Below, one piece after another: positions 26,979 to 38,253 of a stretch of DNA of 64,000 bases. Positions within the stretch are counted from its first letter, which is position 1, and each line of letters begins with the position of its first letter. The position numbers and the translations under genes were made by a program. This DNA comes from Neodontobutis hainanensis. Lineage: Eukaryota > Chordata > Actinopteri > Gobiiformes > Odontobutidae. The stretch is taken from positions 1 to 64,000 of the forward strand of contig JALDNG010000806.1 of the NCBI GenBank assembly GCA_024349245.1, read 5' to 3'. A model generated the notes under the pieces. It had not been told where the DNA came from. It did no database searches and worked only from the letters and a program-made list of their open reading frames with translations.

Positions 26979-28900
26979 CCGCATGGGAGTCTATGGTAGG
27001 CCATAGAACCGTATGCTAAAAAGTTGTGAAATTTGGTACACTAAAAGTGGACAGTGTGAGCTGTCATCCTGACAAATCTGAAGTGTCTACCTTAATCCCT
27101 CTAGCGCCACCAACTGTCCAAAGTCGGACTTATGTTTATGTTAATAACTTTTGAACCGTAAGGCGTAGAATTAAAATTCTTTTTCCTCTGATTCCTTAGC
27201 TCATGACGATTCGATTGCACCCTATGACGTCATTTTCCGCCATGATAGTTTTTCCGCCATTTTGAATTTTCTAAAAAATGTACTTTTGCGAACTCCTCCT
27301 AGGCCGTTTGTCCGATTATCACGAAAATTGAACCAGAACATCTTGCGGCTATGCTGACAAAAAGTTATTAAAAGAAAGTTGATTCGTCAAACCGTTTTGA
27401 ATACCGCGCAAATAAAATTGACTTAATGCGCATAAAAATGAAAGACAGGCTATATCTCTGCAATGCTTTAACATATTCTCACCAAACTTAGTACATGTTA
27501 TTGCAACTAAGATTTGAGGATGCCTGCAGAGTTTTGGCGCAGCGCCTCCTAGTGGTCAGGAGATATGAAAAAGTCAAATATTTGCTTATATCTTCTGAAC
27601 GCTTTTGCCAAAAATCATAAAACTGGTCTCTTTAGATTCAGTGCGTCATGCCGAGTCCTGCGATACCAAATTTTCCCATATCAGCCATTTTGAGCGTCGG
27701 CCATTATGAATATTGTCAAAAAGTGCTATATTTTTTGAACGCATTGCTGCATCATTACAAAACTTGGTATGTGTCTTCGGGACCAAGCCCTGAAGGTACT
27801 CAAAAAGTTTTGGGGCAGCGCCACCTTGTGGTCAAAAGTTATAACCCAAATCAATAAATATGCTAATAACTTTTTATTACGTTAACCTATTGTAAAACAA
27901 ATGGTCTTAATGTGTTCACTGGATCAAGCCGAGAGCACAGATACCAAATATGTCCTATTCGGACAAACGTCCTGTTTGCCATGTTGTTTTTTCAAAAACC
28001 TACTTTTCGAACTCCTCCCACACCGTTTGTCCTATTTTCACCAAAATTGAACCAGATCTTCTTCAGACTATGATGACAAAAAGTTATTAAAAGAAAGTTG
28101 ATTTGTCAAACCGTTGTCGAATACTGCGCAAATGAAATCAACTTAGTGCGCACAAAAATAAAAGTCGGGCTATATCTCTGCAATGCTTTAATATATTCTA
28201 ACCAAACTTAGTAATTGTTATGGGAACCATGACTTGAGTCTGCCTGCAGAGTTTGAGGACCTTAGTTGTTTCACACATCAGTTTGGTTACAGCGCTGCCT
28301 CTGGATTGGGCGTGATAAACCATTCAAACAAAGTGCTAAAGACCGTATTGATGATTTTTCAGCCATTTAGACTGAAGTCTTATTAAAATGTCTTTAACTG
28401 CTTACTGCCATTGGTCTGATGGTGCCGCCATCAACACATTGAGTCTGCCTGCAGAGTTTGAGCACTCTAGTTGTTTCACACATCAGTTTGGTTACTGCGC
28501 TGCCTCTAGGTCGACCGTGATAAACCATTCAATCAAAGTGCTAAAGACCGTATTGATGATTTTTGAGCCATTTAGACTGAAGTCTTATTGAAATGTCTTT
28601 AACTGCTTACTGCCGTTGGTCTGATGCTGCCAGCCATCAACACATTGAGTCTGCCTGCAGAGTTTGAGCACTCTAGTTGTTTCACACATCAGTTTGGTTA
28701 CTGGTCGACCGTGATAAACCATTCAATCAAAGTGCTAAAGACCGTATTGATGATTTTTCAGCCATTTAGACTAAAGTCTTATTGAAATTTCTTTATATGC
28801 TTACTGCCGTTGGTCTGATGCTGCCGGCTATGTCGGCATGAGATTGAATGCCGCCTAGTGCTTGGCCCGTCATGGCTGCTTGCAGCTATATTTATTCTTC
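26979..28900 (+). repeat. Array unit 15 (intermediate start type)
   Basis: Near-identical copy of unit 11, with three subrepeats. Differences are single bases and homopolymer length changes. Confidence 0.88.
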
Positions 28901-30866
28901 TTTTCCATTGGAGTCTATGGCAGGCCATAGAAGCGCTTATGGAAAATGATGAAAGTTGGCACACTCATTAAGGACAGTCCAATCATTGATCCTAGCAAAT
29001 TTGAAGTGTCTAATTCTATATCTCTAGCGCCACCAACTGTTCAAAGTTGGACTTATGTTTATGATAATAACTTTTGAACCGTAAGGCCTAGAATGAAAAT
29101 TCTATTTTCCTCTGATTCCTTAGGTCATGACGATTCGATTGCACCCTATGACGTCATTTTCCGCCATGATAGTTTTTCCGCCATTTTGAATTTTCTAAAA
29201 ACGTACTTTTGCGAACTCCTCCTAGGCCGTTCCGCCAAATTTCATGAAACTTGAACCACATCATGTTCACACTATGCTGACAAAAAGTTATTAGAATTAG
29301 AATGATTAATCAAGTCGTTTTCGAATACCGTGCAAATGAATTTGACTTTGTGCGCACAAAAATAAAAGTCAGGCTATATCTCTGCAATGCTTTAATATTT
29401 TCTAACCAAACTTAGTATGTGTTATGGCAACAAAGACTTGAGGATGTGTGCAGAGTTTTGATGCAGCGCCACCTAGTGGTCTAGAGATACAAGAATGTGA
29501 CATTTTTTAATTATTACTTCAGAATGCTTTAGCCAAAAATCACAAACCTGGTCTCTTTAGATTCGTGGCATCATGCCGAGCCGTAGCATAGCCAATTTTC
29601 CCATATTAACTATTTTGGGAGTCGGCCATTATGAATAATGTCAAAAGTGCTATATTTTTAAACGCATTACGCATTATTACAAAACTTGGTATGTGTCTTG
29701 CATCAAGCCCTGAAGGTACTCAAAAGTTTTGGAGCAGCGCCACCTTGTGGTCAAAAGTTATAACCAAATTCACAAATATGCTAATAACTTTTTATTACGT
29801 TAACATATTGTAAAACAAATGGTCTTAGTGTGTTCATTGGGTCAAGCCAAGAGCACAGATACCAAATATGTCCTATTCGGACAAACTTCCTGTTTGCCAT
29901 GTTGTCTTTCTTTAAAAACCTACTTTTTCGAACTCCTCCCACAGCGTTTGTCCAATTTTCACCAAAATTGAATCATAACATCTTCAGACCATGCTGAGAA
30001 AAAGTTATTAGAATTAAGATGATTAGTCAAACCGTTTTTGAATACCGTGCAATTGAATTTGACTTAATACGCACAAAAATCAAAGTCAGGCTATATCTCT
30101 GCAATGCTTTAATATATTCTAACCAAACTTAGTACGTGTTATGGCAACTATGACTCGAGGCTTCCTGCCGAGTTTTGGGTCAGCGCCACCTACTGGTCCA
30201 GAGATACAAAAATGTGACATTTTTTTAGTTATTTCTTCAGAATGCTTTAGCCAAAAATCACCAAACTGATCTCCTTAGATTTGTGGCATCATGCCGAGCC
30301 GTAGCATAGCCAATTTTCCCGTACCAACTATTCTGGGAGTCGGCCATTTTGAATTTTCTAAAAAACATACTTTTGCAAACTCCTCCTAGGTCGTAGCCCC
30401 AATTTTCATAAAAATTAAACCAGATCATCTTCAGACTATCCTGACAAAAAGTTATTAGAATTAAGATGATTGGTCGAACCGTTTCGAATACTGCACAAAT
30501 GAAATTGACTTCATGCGCTCAAAAATGAATATCAGGCTATTTCTCTGCGATGCTTTAACATATTCTAACCAAACTTAGTACGTGTTATGGCAACCATGAC
30601 TTGAGGCTGCCTGCAGAGTTTTAGCACTCTAGTTGTTTCACACATCAGTTGGGTTACTGCACTGCCTCTGGGTCGACGTGATAAACCATTCAATCAAAGT
30701 GCTAAAGACCGTATTGATGATTTTTGAGCCATTTAGACTGAAGTCTTATTGAAATGTCTTTAGATGCTTACTGCCCTTGGTCTGGCGCTGCCAGCCATGT
30801 CGGCATGAGGTTTAATGCCGGCCTAGTGCTTGGCCCGTCATGGCTGCTTGCAGCTATATTTATTAT
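28901..30866 (+). repeat. Array unit 16 (beta)
   Basis: Shares its first 1.3 kb with unit 12 and then continues as an intact beta unit after the point (about 30,238) where unit 12 switches. Only one subrepeat. Confidence 0.86.
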
Positions 30867-32820
30867 TCTTCTTCCGCCATGGAAGTCTATGGCAGGCCAT
30901 AGAAGCGTTTATGGAAATTGATGAAAGTTGGCACACTCATTAAGGACAGTCCAATCATTGATCCTAGCAAATTTGAAGTGTCTAATTCAATATCTCTAGC
31001 GCCACCAACTGTTCAAAGTTGGACTTATGTTTATGCTAATAACTTTTGAACCGTAAGGCCTAGAATTAAAATTCTTTTTTCCTCTGATTCCTTAGCTCAA
31101 GCCGATTCGAGTGCACCCTATGACGTCATTTTCCGCCATGATAGTTTTTCCGCCATTTTGAATTTTCTAAAAACGTACTTTTGCGAACTCCTCCTAGGCC
31201 GTTGCCAATTTTCATGAAACTTGAACCACATCATGTTCACACTATGCTGACAAAAAGTTATTAGAATTAGAATGATTAATCAAACCGTTTTTGAATACCG
31301 TGCAAATGAATTTGACTTTGTGCGCACAAAAATAAAAGTCAGGCTATATCTCTGCAATGCTTTAATATTTTCTAACCAAACTTAGTATGTGTTATGGCAA
31401 CAAAGACTTGAGGATGTGTGCAGAGTTTTGATGCAGCGCCACCTAGTGGTCTAGAGATACAAGAATGTGACATTTTTAATTATTACTTCAGATTCCTTTA
31501 GCCAAAAATCACAAACCTGGTCTCTTTAGATTCGTGGCATCATGCCGAGCCTGCATAGCCAATTTTCCCATATTAACTATTTTGGGAGTCGGCCATTATG
31601 AATAATGTCAAAAGTGCTATATTTTTAAACGCATTGCCGCATCATTACAAAACTTGGTATGTGTCTTGACATCAAGCCCTGAAGGTACTCAAAAGTTTTG
31701 GAGCAGCGCCACCTTGTGGTCAAAAGTTATAACCAAATTCACAAATATGCTAATAACTTTTGATTCCGTTACCATATTGTAAAACAAATGGTCTTAATAT
31801 ATTCAATGGATCAAGCCGAGAGCACAGATAACAAATTTGTCCTATTCGGACAAACTTCCTGTTTGCCATGTTGTCTTTCTTTAAAACCTACTTTTTCGAA
31901 CTCCTCCCACACCGTTTGTCCAATTTTCACCAAAATTGAATCATAGCATCTTCAGACCATGCTGACAAAAAGTTATTAGAATTAAGTTGATTAGTCAAAC
32001 CGTTTTTGAATAGCCTGCAAATGAATTTGACATAATGCGCCTAAAATCAAAGTCAGGCTATATCTCTGCAATGCTTTAACATATTCTAACCAAACTTAGT
32101 ACCTGTTATGTCAACCATGATTCGAGGCTTCCTGCAGAGTTTTGGGTCAGCGCCCCCTAGTGGTCCAGAGATACAAAAATGTGACATTTTTTTATTACTT
32201 CACAATGCTTTAGCCAAAAATCACAGAACTGGTCTCCTTAGATTCGTGGCATCATGCCGAGCCGTAGCATAGCCAATTTTCCCATATCAACGATTCTGGG
32301 AGTCGGCCATTTTGAGTTTACTAAAAAAAGTACTTTTGCAAACTCCTCCTAGGCCGTTTGTCCAATTTTCATGAAAATTGAACCAGATCATCTTTAGACT
32401 ATGCTGACAAAAAGTTATTAGAATTACGTTGATTGGTCAAACCGTTTTTGAATACTGCACAAATCAAATCGACTTAATGCGCAAAAAAAGGATATCAGGC
32501 TATATCTCTGCAATGCTTTAATATATTCTAACCAAACTTAGTACGTGTTATGGCAACCATGAATTGAGTCTGCCTGCAGAGTTTGAGCACTCTAGTTGTT
32601 TCACACATCAGTGAGGTAACTGCGCTGCCTCTAGGTCGAGCGTGATAAACCATTCAATCAAAGTGCTAAAGACCATATTGATGATTTTTCAGCCATTTAG
32701 ACTGAAGTCTTATTGAAATGTCTTTAGATCCTTACTGCCATTTGTCTGATGCTGCCACCCAGGTCGGCATGAGATTGAATGCCGGCCTTGTGCTTGGCCC
32801 CGTCATTGCTGCTTGCAGCT
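30867..32820 (+). repeat. Array unit 17 (beta, last unit)
   Basis: Last unit before unique sequence, with one subrepeat (near 32571). It holds the best CTCF-like box of the array, GCGCCCCCTAGTGGTC near 32,150. Its terminal (TTA)n is the longest in the array. Confidence 0.86.
32149..32166. promoter_or_regulatory. CTCF-like box in array unit 17
   Basis: CAGCGCCCCCTAGTGGTC resembles the CTCF core consensus (GCGCCCCCTGGTGG). Weaker relatives (GCGCCTCCTAGTGGTC, GCGCCACCTAGTGGTC, GCGCCACCTTGTGGTC) occur two or more times per unit throughout the array. Binding is not shown. Confidence 0.35.
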
Positions 32821-32821
32821 A

Positions 32822-32824
<3 letters not shown>

Positions 32825-32871
<47 letters not shown>
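32825..32871. repeat. (TTA)n microsatellite at array end
   Basis: About 16 TTA repeats close the last array unit. The same trinucleotide occurs at nearly every unit junction but is shorter there. Confidence 0.95.
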
Positions 32872-33284
32872 GACAATATCCTGGAAAACCTCCAGAGTTC
32901 CTGATTTCATATTTAATCTGATTTGTAATCGAACAATCTCGTTTATGCACAAAGGTAAAGGTTTATTAAATTTGGCTCGGTTGGAGCGAGCAGAGACCTG
33001 AGGTCAGGTGGTCGTGTGGCTAAGTCCCACGTTAACCTGTGACATTTCAACAACTTGTTTTAGACTTTGGTGTGAGTTTGGTGATGGGTTTAAAGTAAAA
33101 ACAGAGCTGTTCAAGAGCGCCCAGAACCATTTAGGTGTGTCAGGGAGTGCAGGAGATGATCTGTTAGCCTCCTGACACCTCCTCTGTTTATGTGTGGGCT
33201 GTTAAATCAGTGACTCTAGCACTTGGAGAGATGCATGTAACAAATCTACTGTTTGTCTGTAATTTTTGAATATTTTTTTTTAAT
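32872..33284. other. Unique sequence between array and SINE
   Basis: No gene recognised. The stretch 33,200-33,258 (phrase TAGCACTTGGAGAGATGCATG) recurs at about 56,613-56,671 and marks the left edge of the segmental duplication described below. Confidence 0.6.
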
Positions 33285-33497
33285 TTACATTTATTCATTT
33301 AGCTGACGCTTTTATCCAAAGCGACTTACATTGTTCTACAGTAATTACGAGTGTTACAGCCACTGGAGGCAAGGTGGGTTAAGTGTCTTGCCCAAGGACA
33401 CAACGACAACAACAGTATGAACTGCGAGGAGAGCGGGAATCAAACCGCCTACCTTCTGGTTGAAGGACAACCGCCCTACCCACTGAGCTACTGCCAC
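33285..33497 (-). mobile_element. tRNA-derived SINE
   Basis: Read on the minus strand it starts with a tRNA-like head. The A-box-like TAGCTCAGTGGGTA lies at about 33,481-33,494 and the B-box-like GGTTTGATTCC at 33,436-33,446. The body contains CCTTGGGCAAGACACTTAACC, and the tail contains TCGCTTTGGATAAAAGCG and AAATGAATAAATG, the widespread fish SINE/LINE tail. Boxes A and B would give an internal RNA polymerase III promoter. The duplicated copy B lacks it at this position, so it inserted after the duplication or was lost from copy B. Confidence 0.8.
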
Positions 33498-33972
33498 TTA
33501 AATAACATGAAAGTAGATAAAAGCAAACATTTATTCCAGTCTGTCATTGAACATTCAACAAAATAACTCATATATTGTGTCACAGGATCATATTCAGACA
33601 CAGAATGAAAATGGTCTAAGACTGAGAGATGGAAATCCTTTTGTAATGGAACCAGATTTCTCTCTTTCGGCTCAAACGGCTCTTCATTTAGAACCACTTC
33701 TGACTTTTTAAATTCAGATAAATATTAATGTGATTGAATAATTTACATGAAATATGTGCATTTATATCAATGTAATCAAATACACCTTAAAATTTACATT
33801 ATGGATAAAAAAGTAAAACTACCAGACACTACTAAGACTAAACATGTGTATTTAACATTTTATATAAACTATCCAAAATAAAACCACACTTAAAATATAT
33901 ACCAAAAAAAGATTATTAAAGCTAGTTATTTTGACTTTATAAATTCTACATGTTCTACATGTTCTACATCTT
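33498..33972. other. Non-coding flank in duplication copy A
   Basis: AT-rich, without a recognisable gene. From about 33,765 it matches copy B starting at about 59,912. Two AT-rich minus-strand frames here have no recognisable domain. Confidence 0.5.
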
Positions 33973-34033
33973 CATGTTATGGGAATTGTACATCTCCATT
34001 AATGTAATGGAGATGTACAATTCCCATAACATG
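33973..34033. repeat. Perfect 28-bp inverted repeat (5-nt loop)
   Basis: The arms 33,973-34,000 and 34,006-34,033 are exact reverse complements, separated by AATGT. Just upstream is a short direct repeat (TTCTACATG). The paralogous position in copy B (about 60,085-60,118) has no hairpin and reads through TTTATGTTTC into the same flank. It could be a small foldback insertion or a template-switch product; a small-RNA precursor is possible but unsupported. Confidence 0.9.
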
Positions 34034-34059
34034 CATCCAAATGCTACATGGTTTAAAGT

Positions 34060-34200
34060 CTTTCACTTTGGTGCAACGATCTACTGCTGCTACAAGATCA
34101 GCAGATTCTGTAGCCATCTTTAAAAAACACCTGAAAACACATCTCTCCCATCAACACCTGACTGACAAACACTGACTTCTACTTCCTGTCTATCGATTCC
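34060..34200 (+). mobile_element. L2-like LINE 3' end fragment (copy A)
   Basis: The phrase ATCTACTGCTGCTACAAGATC followed by ATCTTTAAAAAACACCTGAAAACACATCTC matches the end of the longer LINE fragment at about 36,680-36,720. It decodes to the usual L2-type C-terminal tail (..FKKHLKTHL..). The paralogous piece is at about 60,155-60,290. Confidence 0.65.
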
Positions 34201-35525
34201 TTCTCTTTAAAATAAATAAATAAAATCTATTAATGTTATTTCAGACATTTATTTTTAAATGTCAAATATACAAAGTGAAGTGTTGGACATATTTATTTTA
34301 GACGACAGGAACTGTAAACTCAAAAATCTCTTTACATTTAAACCTGAAGATATTATACATCTGTAAAGAACAAAAACAGAAATAAATATTCACACATTCC
34401 ACTTCCTGTTTCCACATTTCATCAGCTCTTATCCTCAGCTGCGACTGTGACCTGACAACTTTTATTTGTTAAATGTGCGACTTAAACAATTGGGTACAAT
34501 ACAATGTAATTATAAAAGATTATATAAGGCTTAAGAACCTTGTAAATAAAACACATGCATTGTGTTGGTGTGATAGAAAACAAAGCAAGCAGTGCCTAAA
34601 ACCAAACTAAATCAGTAGAAAACAAGTTTTTTTTCATACATGTGCATGGTACTAGGCTAGTTCTGAATACAGGGTGAGTGGAAGTGACTAGGTCACATGA
34701 CTGTGCTCAGAGGTTTACATACCGTAGCAGAAATTACACATGCACAGACTTTCTGCGCATGTGTTCCCAAAAAACTACTGAACAATTCCATGACTTTGTA
34801 AATAGAAAATTAATATAAAATTCAAAAAAGACAAAAGTGGAAAAAAAGAGGTGTGCCTGGTGCCACTAGATTAGATCCATTATTTTAAAATGGTTTGGAG
34901 AAAATCCATTTGTTTATCTTGAAGCTATTGAATCCACTTGTGCTGTAATGTCCCGCTGTAAAAGTCTGGTCTGTTCAGAACGAGAGTCCCTCTGAGGCTG
35001 GACATCAGCTCAGACACTGAGCTTTAATCAAACCTGAGTCTGTTTCAAATCTGGTCTTTTGAGAATTATATCAGGTCCTCACATAAATGTTGGTTTGGAA
35101 ATGTTGGGCCTGGAGGTTTTTTGTGCGCAACAATAAAATAGTTATATACAGTATATGATTATATAAATCATTAGACCCCACATTTACATTTATTTGGCTT
35201 ACATTAAACTTCTATTCACCAGTGTTACACCAACCTCCCCCTACTGCACACACCATTCAATTCATGTTTACTTCGAATGTTTAATGCATGTGTGTGTTTA
35301 ATACTTTATTAGTAAAATGAAGAGTTTTGAAAATACAGCTCATCTTTAAAATCCCCCACAATGACTACACCTAGTTTAAAATTAAATGAAATAATATTGG
35401 CACCATAATTTGTACTGTTCATTACTCTGTACGAGGCTCGAGCACATTTGAAATGCTGAGAGCTGTTCTCACACAGATCCTGAACTTTATACAGCGCTGT
35501 CCATCCCAGTTCTTCAGGAGCGGGT
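34200..35525. other. Non-coding interval in duplication copy A
   Basis: No gene recognised. Nearly the whole stretch is paralogous to 60,400-61,760. Around 35,180-35,250 is a remnant of SINE-like text (TTTACATTTATTTGGC), shorter than its counterpart at 61,250-61,385. Confidence 0.6.
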
Positions 35526-35539
35526 AAAACATGTCCATC

Positions 35540-36770
35540 ATGTTTATGTCTAGTGAACAATTTTTTATAAAGTTGTTTTTTGCACCTCTAACGAAAGCAG
35601 ACATTTCCAAGGTCATTAGTTCTAACCACCCTACCACCTGCCCGCTGGATCCCATCCCCACACATCTCCTTCAGGCCATCTCTCCATCTGTCGTGCTCTC
35701 ACCCACATCATCAACTCATCTCTCTCCACTGGGTCATTCCCCACAGCTTTCAAAGAGGCCCGTATCACACCACGACTAAAGAAACCCACTCTAAACCCTT
35801 CACTGTTAGAAAACTACAGACCGGTTTCCCTCCTTCCCTTTACTGCCAAAGCTCTGGAGTGAGTTGTGTTTAACCAGCTCTCCTCCTTTCTCACACGGAA
35901 CAACCTCCTGGACCAGAACCAGTCTGGGTTCAAGAGTGGACACTCCACCGAAACTGCACTGCTCTCAGTCATCGAAGCCCTGAGACTGGCAAAGTCAACA
36001 TCCAAGTCATCTGTCCTCATCTTACTGGATCTGTCTGCTGCCTTTGACACCGTTAACCATCACATCCTCTTGTCTTCTCTCAGTGCGATGGGTGTCTCTG
36101 GAATGGCGTTACAATGGTTCAAGTCTTACCTCTAGGATAGGTCATTCAGAGTATCCTGGAGAGATGAGGTCTCTAAGCCCCAACAGCTCAATTCAGGGGT
36201 GCCTCAGGGCTCAGTGCTTGGACCGCTACTCTTTTCCATAAACATGACCTCCCTTGGCTCTGTCATTCAGAAGCATGGCTTTTCCTATCACTGCTGCAGA
36301 TGAACCTTTCCTATCGGAGCACTCTACACAAATCCTAGTCCAGGCTCTTGTTTTGTCCAAACTGGATTATTGCAATGCTCTTCTGGCTGGACTCCTGCTG
36401 CACAACCAAACCTCTGCAGCTCATCCAGAATGCAGCGCACGTAACTCCTCTCTTCATTAGGTTACACTGGCTCCTGGTTGACGCCCGCATCAAGCTCAAA
36501 GCTATGTTCTTGGCCTACAAGACAATCACTGGCTCCGCCCCCTCATATCTTCACTCACTGATACAGACCTATGTTCTACCAGATCCTTGCGATCTGCAAA
36601 TGAACAACGTCTGGTTGTGCCATCCCAAAAAGGAAAAAAAAATCACTCTCACGTACTTTCTCTGGATCTGTTCCACATTGGTTGAATGATCTACTGCTGC
36701 TTTAAGATCAGCAGATTCTATAGAAACTAGACAAAGACATGACTTTGCACTACATCTAATCATTGTTCAG
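35540..36770 (+). pseudogene. Truncated L2-clade LINE reverse transcriptase
   Basis: Plus-strand remnant of a non-LTR reverse transcriptase. Visible in order: a pre-RT segment (SSNHPTTCPLDPIPTHLL); an RT block with QSGFKSGHSTETALL and LDLSAAFDTVNH (35,866-36,135); GVPQGSVLGPLLF in another frame at about 36,197-36,237; and a C-terminal block with SKLDYCNALLAG, a TAARLL-like region and APSYLHSLIQTYVL (36,330-36,600). The catalytic YADD region near 36,285-36,300 is broken, and the next sequence jumps to the C-terminus, so there is an internal deletion. Several frameshifts and stops (for example after FKSYL) make it non-functional. The family is L2-like by motif; a Maui-type lineage is possible. 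Confidence 0.82.
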
Positions 36771-36920
36771 GGACACGCTGTCCTATACACTTAGTGGCAT
36801 ATACGCGTAAACCTATACACATCTATGACTGACACATCAGCTCATTACACGTCCATCCAAGACCCTGGAGCTGAGAGGCGGGCATAATGTACACCTATAA
36901 AAACTTCAGGATGCAGAGTC
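36771..36920. other. Short spacer before zinc-finger exon A
   Basis: LINE tail and 3' flank of the zinc-finger gene, paralogous to 62,450-62,640. It contains ACACCTATAAAAACTT, and a polyadenylation signal for the minus-strand gene is not obvious. Confidence 0.4.
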
Positions 36921-38120
36921 TCATTGTGGTCCACACCTCCCCATTTCCACCTCAGTGTGTTTCTTTAGATGTCGAGAAGAAGTCTGTTTAGAGTAAAATA
37001 TCTCTCCACACAGCTCACATGGTATCACCAACTCTCGAGTGTGTTCAAGGTAATGTGTCCTGAAAGAACTTGAACATCTAAATGTCTTTCCACAATGATC
37101 ACAAAAGTACGGTCTGTGTCCAGTGTGGATGAGCTGGTGTTCTTCTAAACTCCCTGCTTGTGAAAATGTCTTCCCACACTGGTCACAGCTGTAAGGCTTC
37201 TCTCCAGTGTGGATGAGCTGGTGTCTTTTTAAATCACCTGCTTGTGAAAATGTCTTCCCACACAGGTCACAGCTGTAAGGCTTCTCTCCAGTGTGGATGA
37301 GCTGGTGTCTTTCTAAACTACCTGCATGTGAAAATGTCTTCCCACAAAGGTCACAGCTATAAGGCTTCTCTCCAGTGTGGATTCGCTGGTGTAGTTTTAA
37401 AGTACCTGCTCGTGAAAATGTCTTCCCACACAGGTCACAGCTGTAAGGCTTCTCTCCAGTGTGGATTCGCTGGTGTTGTTTTAAACTACCTGCCTGTGAA
37501 AATGTCTTCCCACACAGGTCCTAGCTGTAAGGCTTCTCTCCAGTGTGGATTCGCTGGTGTTGTTTTAAACTACCTGCCTGTGAAAATGTCTCCCCACACA
37601 GGTCACAGCTGTAAGGCTTCTCTCCAGTGTGGATGCGCTGGTGTTGTTTTAAATTACGTGCCCGTGAAAATGTCTCCCCACACAGGTCACAGCTGTAAGG
37701 CTTCTCTCCAGTGTGAATGCGCTGGTGTTTTTTTAAACAATCTGCTAGTAAAAATGTCTTCCCACACAGGTCACAGCTGTAAGGCTTCTCTCCAGTGTGG
37801 ATGAGCTGGTGTTTTTTTAAATTACTTGCTATTAAAAATGTCTTCCCACACAGGTCACAGCTGTAGGGCTTCTCTCCAGTGTGGATGCGCTGGTGTTGTT
37901 TTAAATTACTTGCTATAGAAAATTTCGTCCCACACAGGTCACAGCTGTAAGGCTTCTCTCCAGTGTGGATGCGCTGGTGTTGTTTTAAATGACCTGCCCG
38001 TGAAAATGTCTTCCCACACAGGTCACAGCTGTAAGGCTTCTCTCCAGTGTGGATGAGCTGGTGTCTTTTGAGATTGTAGACAGTGGTAAACTTCTTCCCA
38101 CACTGGTCGCACGTGTGCAT
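36921..38120 (-). pseudogene. C2H2 zinc-finger exon A, 14 fingers, internal stop
   Basis: A single reading frame of 399 residues from ATG (38,118-38,120) to TGA (36,921-36,923), interrupted by one TAG at 37,521-37,523. It encodes tandem Krueppel-type fingers with HTGEKPYSC linkers. Seven complete fingers precede the stop. The stop falls exactly on the first zinc-binding Cys of finger 8, whose remainder is intact. Fingers 9-12 follow, then two divergent C-terminal fingers (CDHCGKTFRCSSSFRTH and CELCGEIFYSKQTSSRH). Helix residues vary among fingers (SRAGHL, SIASNL, LLADCL, SQAGDL), as expected for DNA-binding diversification. A splice acceptor-like CTTACAG lies just upstream (about 38,194-38,200), and an in-frame stop sits 13 codons before the ATG. 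So translation probably starts at this ATG within the last exon. Either a truncated 7-finger protein is made or the gene is dying. No KRAB, SCAN or BTB exon is visible. Confidence 0.88.
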
Positions 38121-38193
38121 TATAGAAGCAGTTGCTGTAGTCAGCTTCTTTATTTAATGAGAGTTTGCTTCTGACCAAGGATCTCTTGTTTCT

Positions 38194-38253
38194 CTGTAAG
38201 AGACAAAAATGTAAAAGTGAGAAAAAGATCACCTTAACACAAGTTCTCAACAT
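38194..38253 (-). other. Splice acceptor region of zinc-finger exon A
   Basis: Read on the minus strand, a T-rich run (TTTTTCTCACTTTTAC..) leads to CTTACAG, then AGAAACAAG, giving an exon that would begin near 38,193. The same arrangement precedes copy B (about 63,650-63,700). The 5' part would be untranslated, because the finger frame has a TAA between this site and the ATG. Confidence 0.45.

Larger units (their letters stand above)
1..32870. repeat. Long-unit tandem satellite array (17 units)
   Basis: Seventeen head-to-tail units of roughly 1.5-2.4 kb fill the first half of the window, and the array is cut by the left edge. A unit starts with a short hairpin (TCTATGG..CCATAGA). It then holds two or more related modules, each beginning at a GCGCC(A/T)CC box and sharing phrases such as GAACTCCTCC and CTGCAATGCTTTA. 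After these come 1-4 copies of a subrepeat of about 205 bp, and the unit ends in GCTGCTTGCAGC and a (TTA)n tract. Two starts occur: type alpha (CCTGCAATGTAAG) and type beta (CCATGGAAG or TTCCATTGGAG). No transposase, RT or other protein domain is visible. I do not recognise a named family; it is either a satellite or tandemly amplified non-autonomous elements. Confidence 0.93.

Noticed and set aside
1..32870. CRISPR-like array
   Set aside because: Repeats are 205 bp to 2.4 kb, without short identical repeats and unique spacers; the context is vertebrate.
37328..37804. Long plus-strand frame with repeated SSHTGHSCKASLQCGFAGV units
   Set aside because: Antisense shadow of the zinc-finger array; the periodicity is that of the 84-bp finger repeat.
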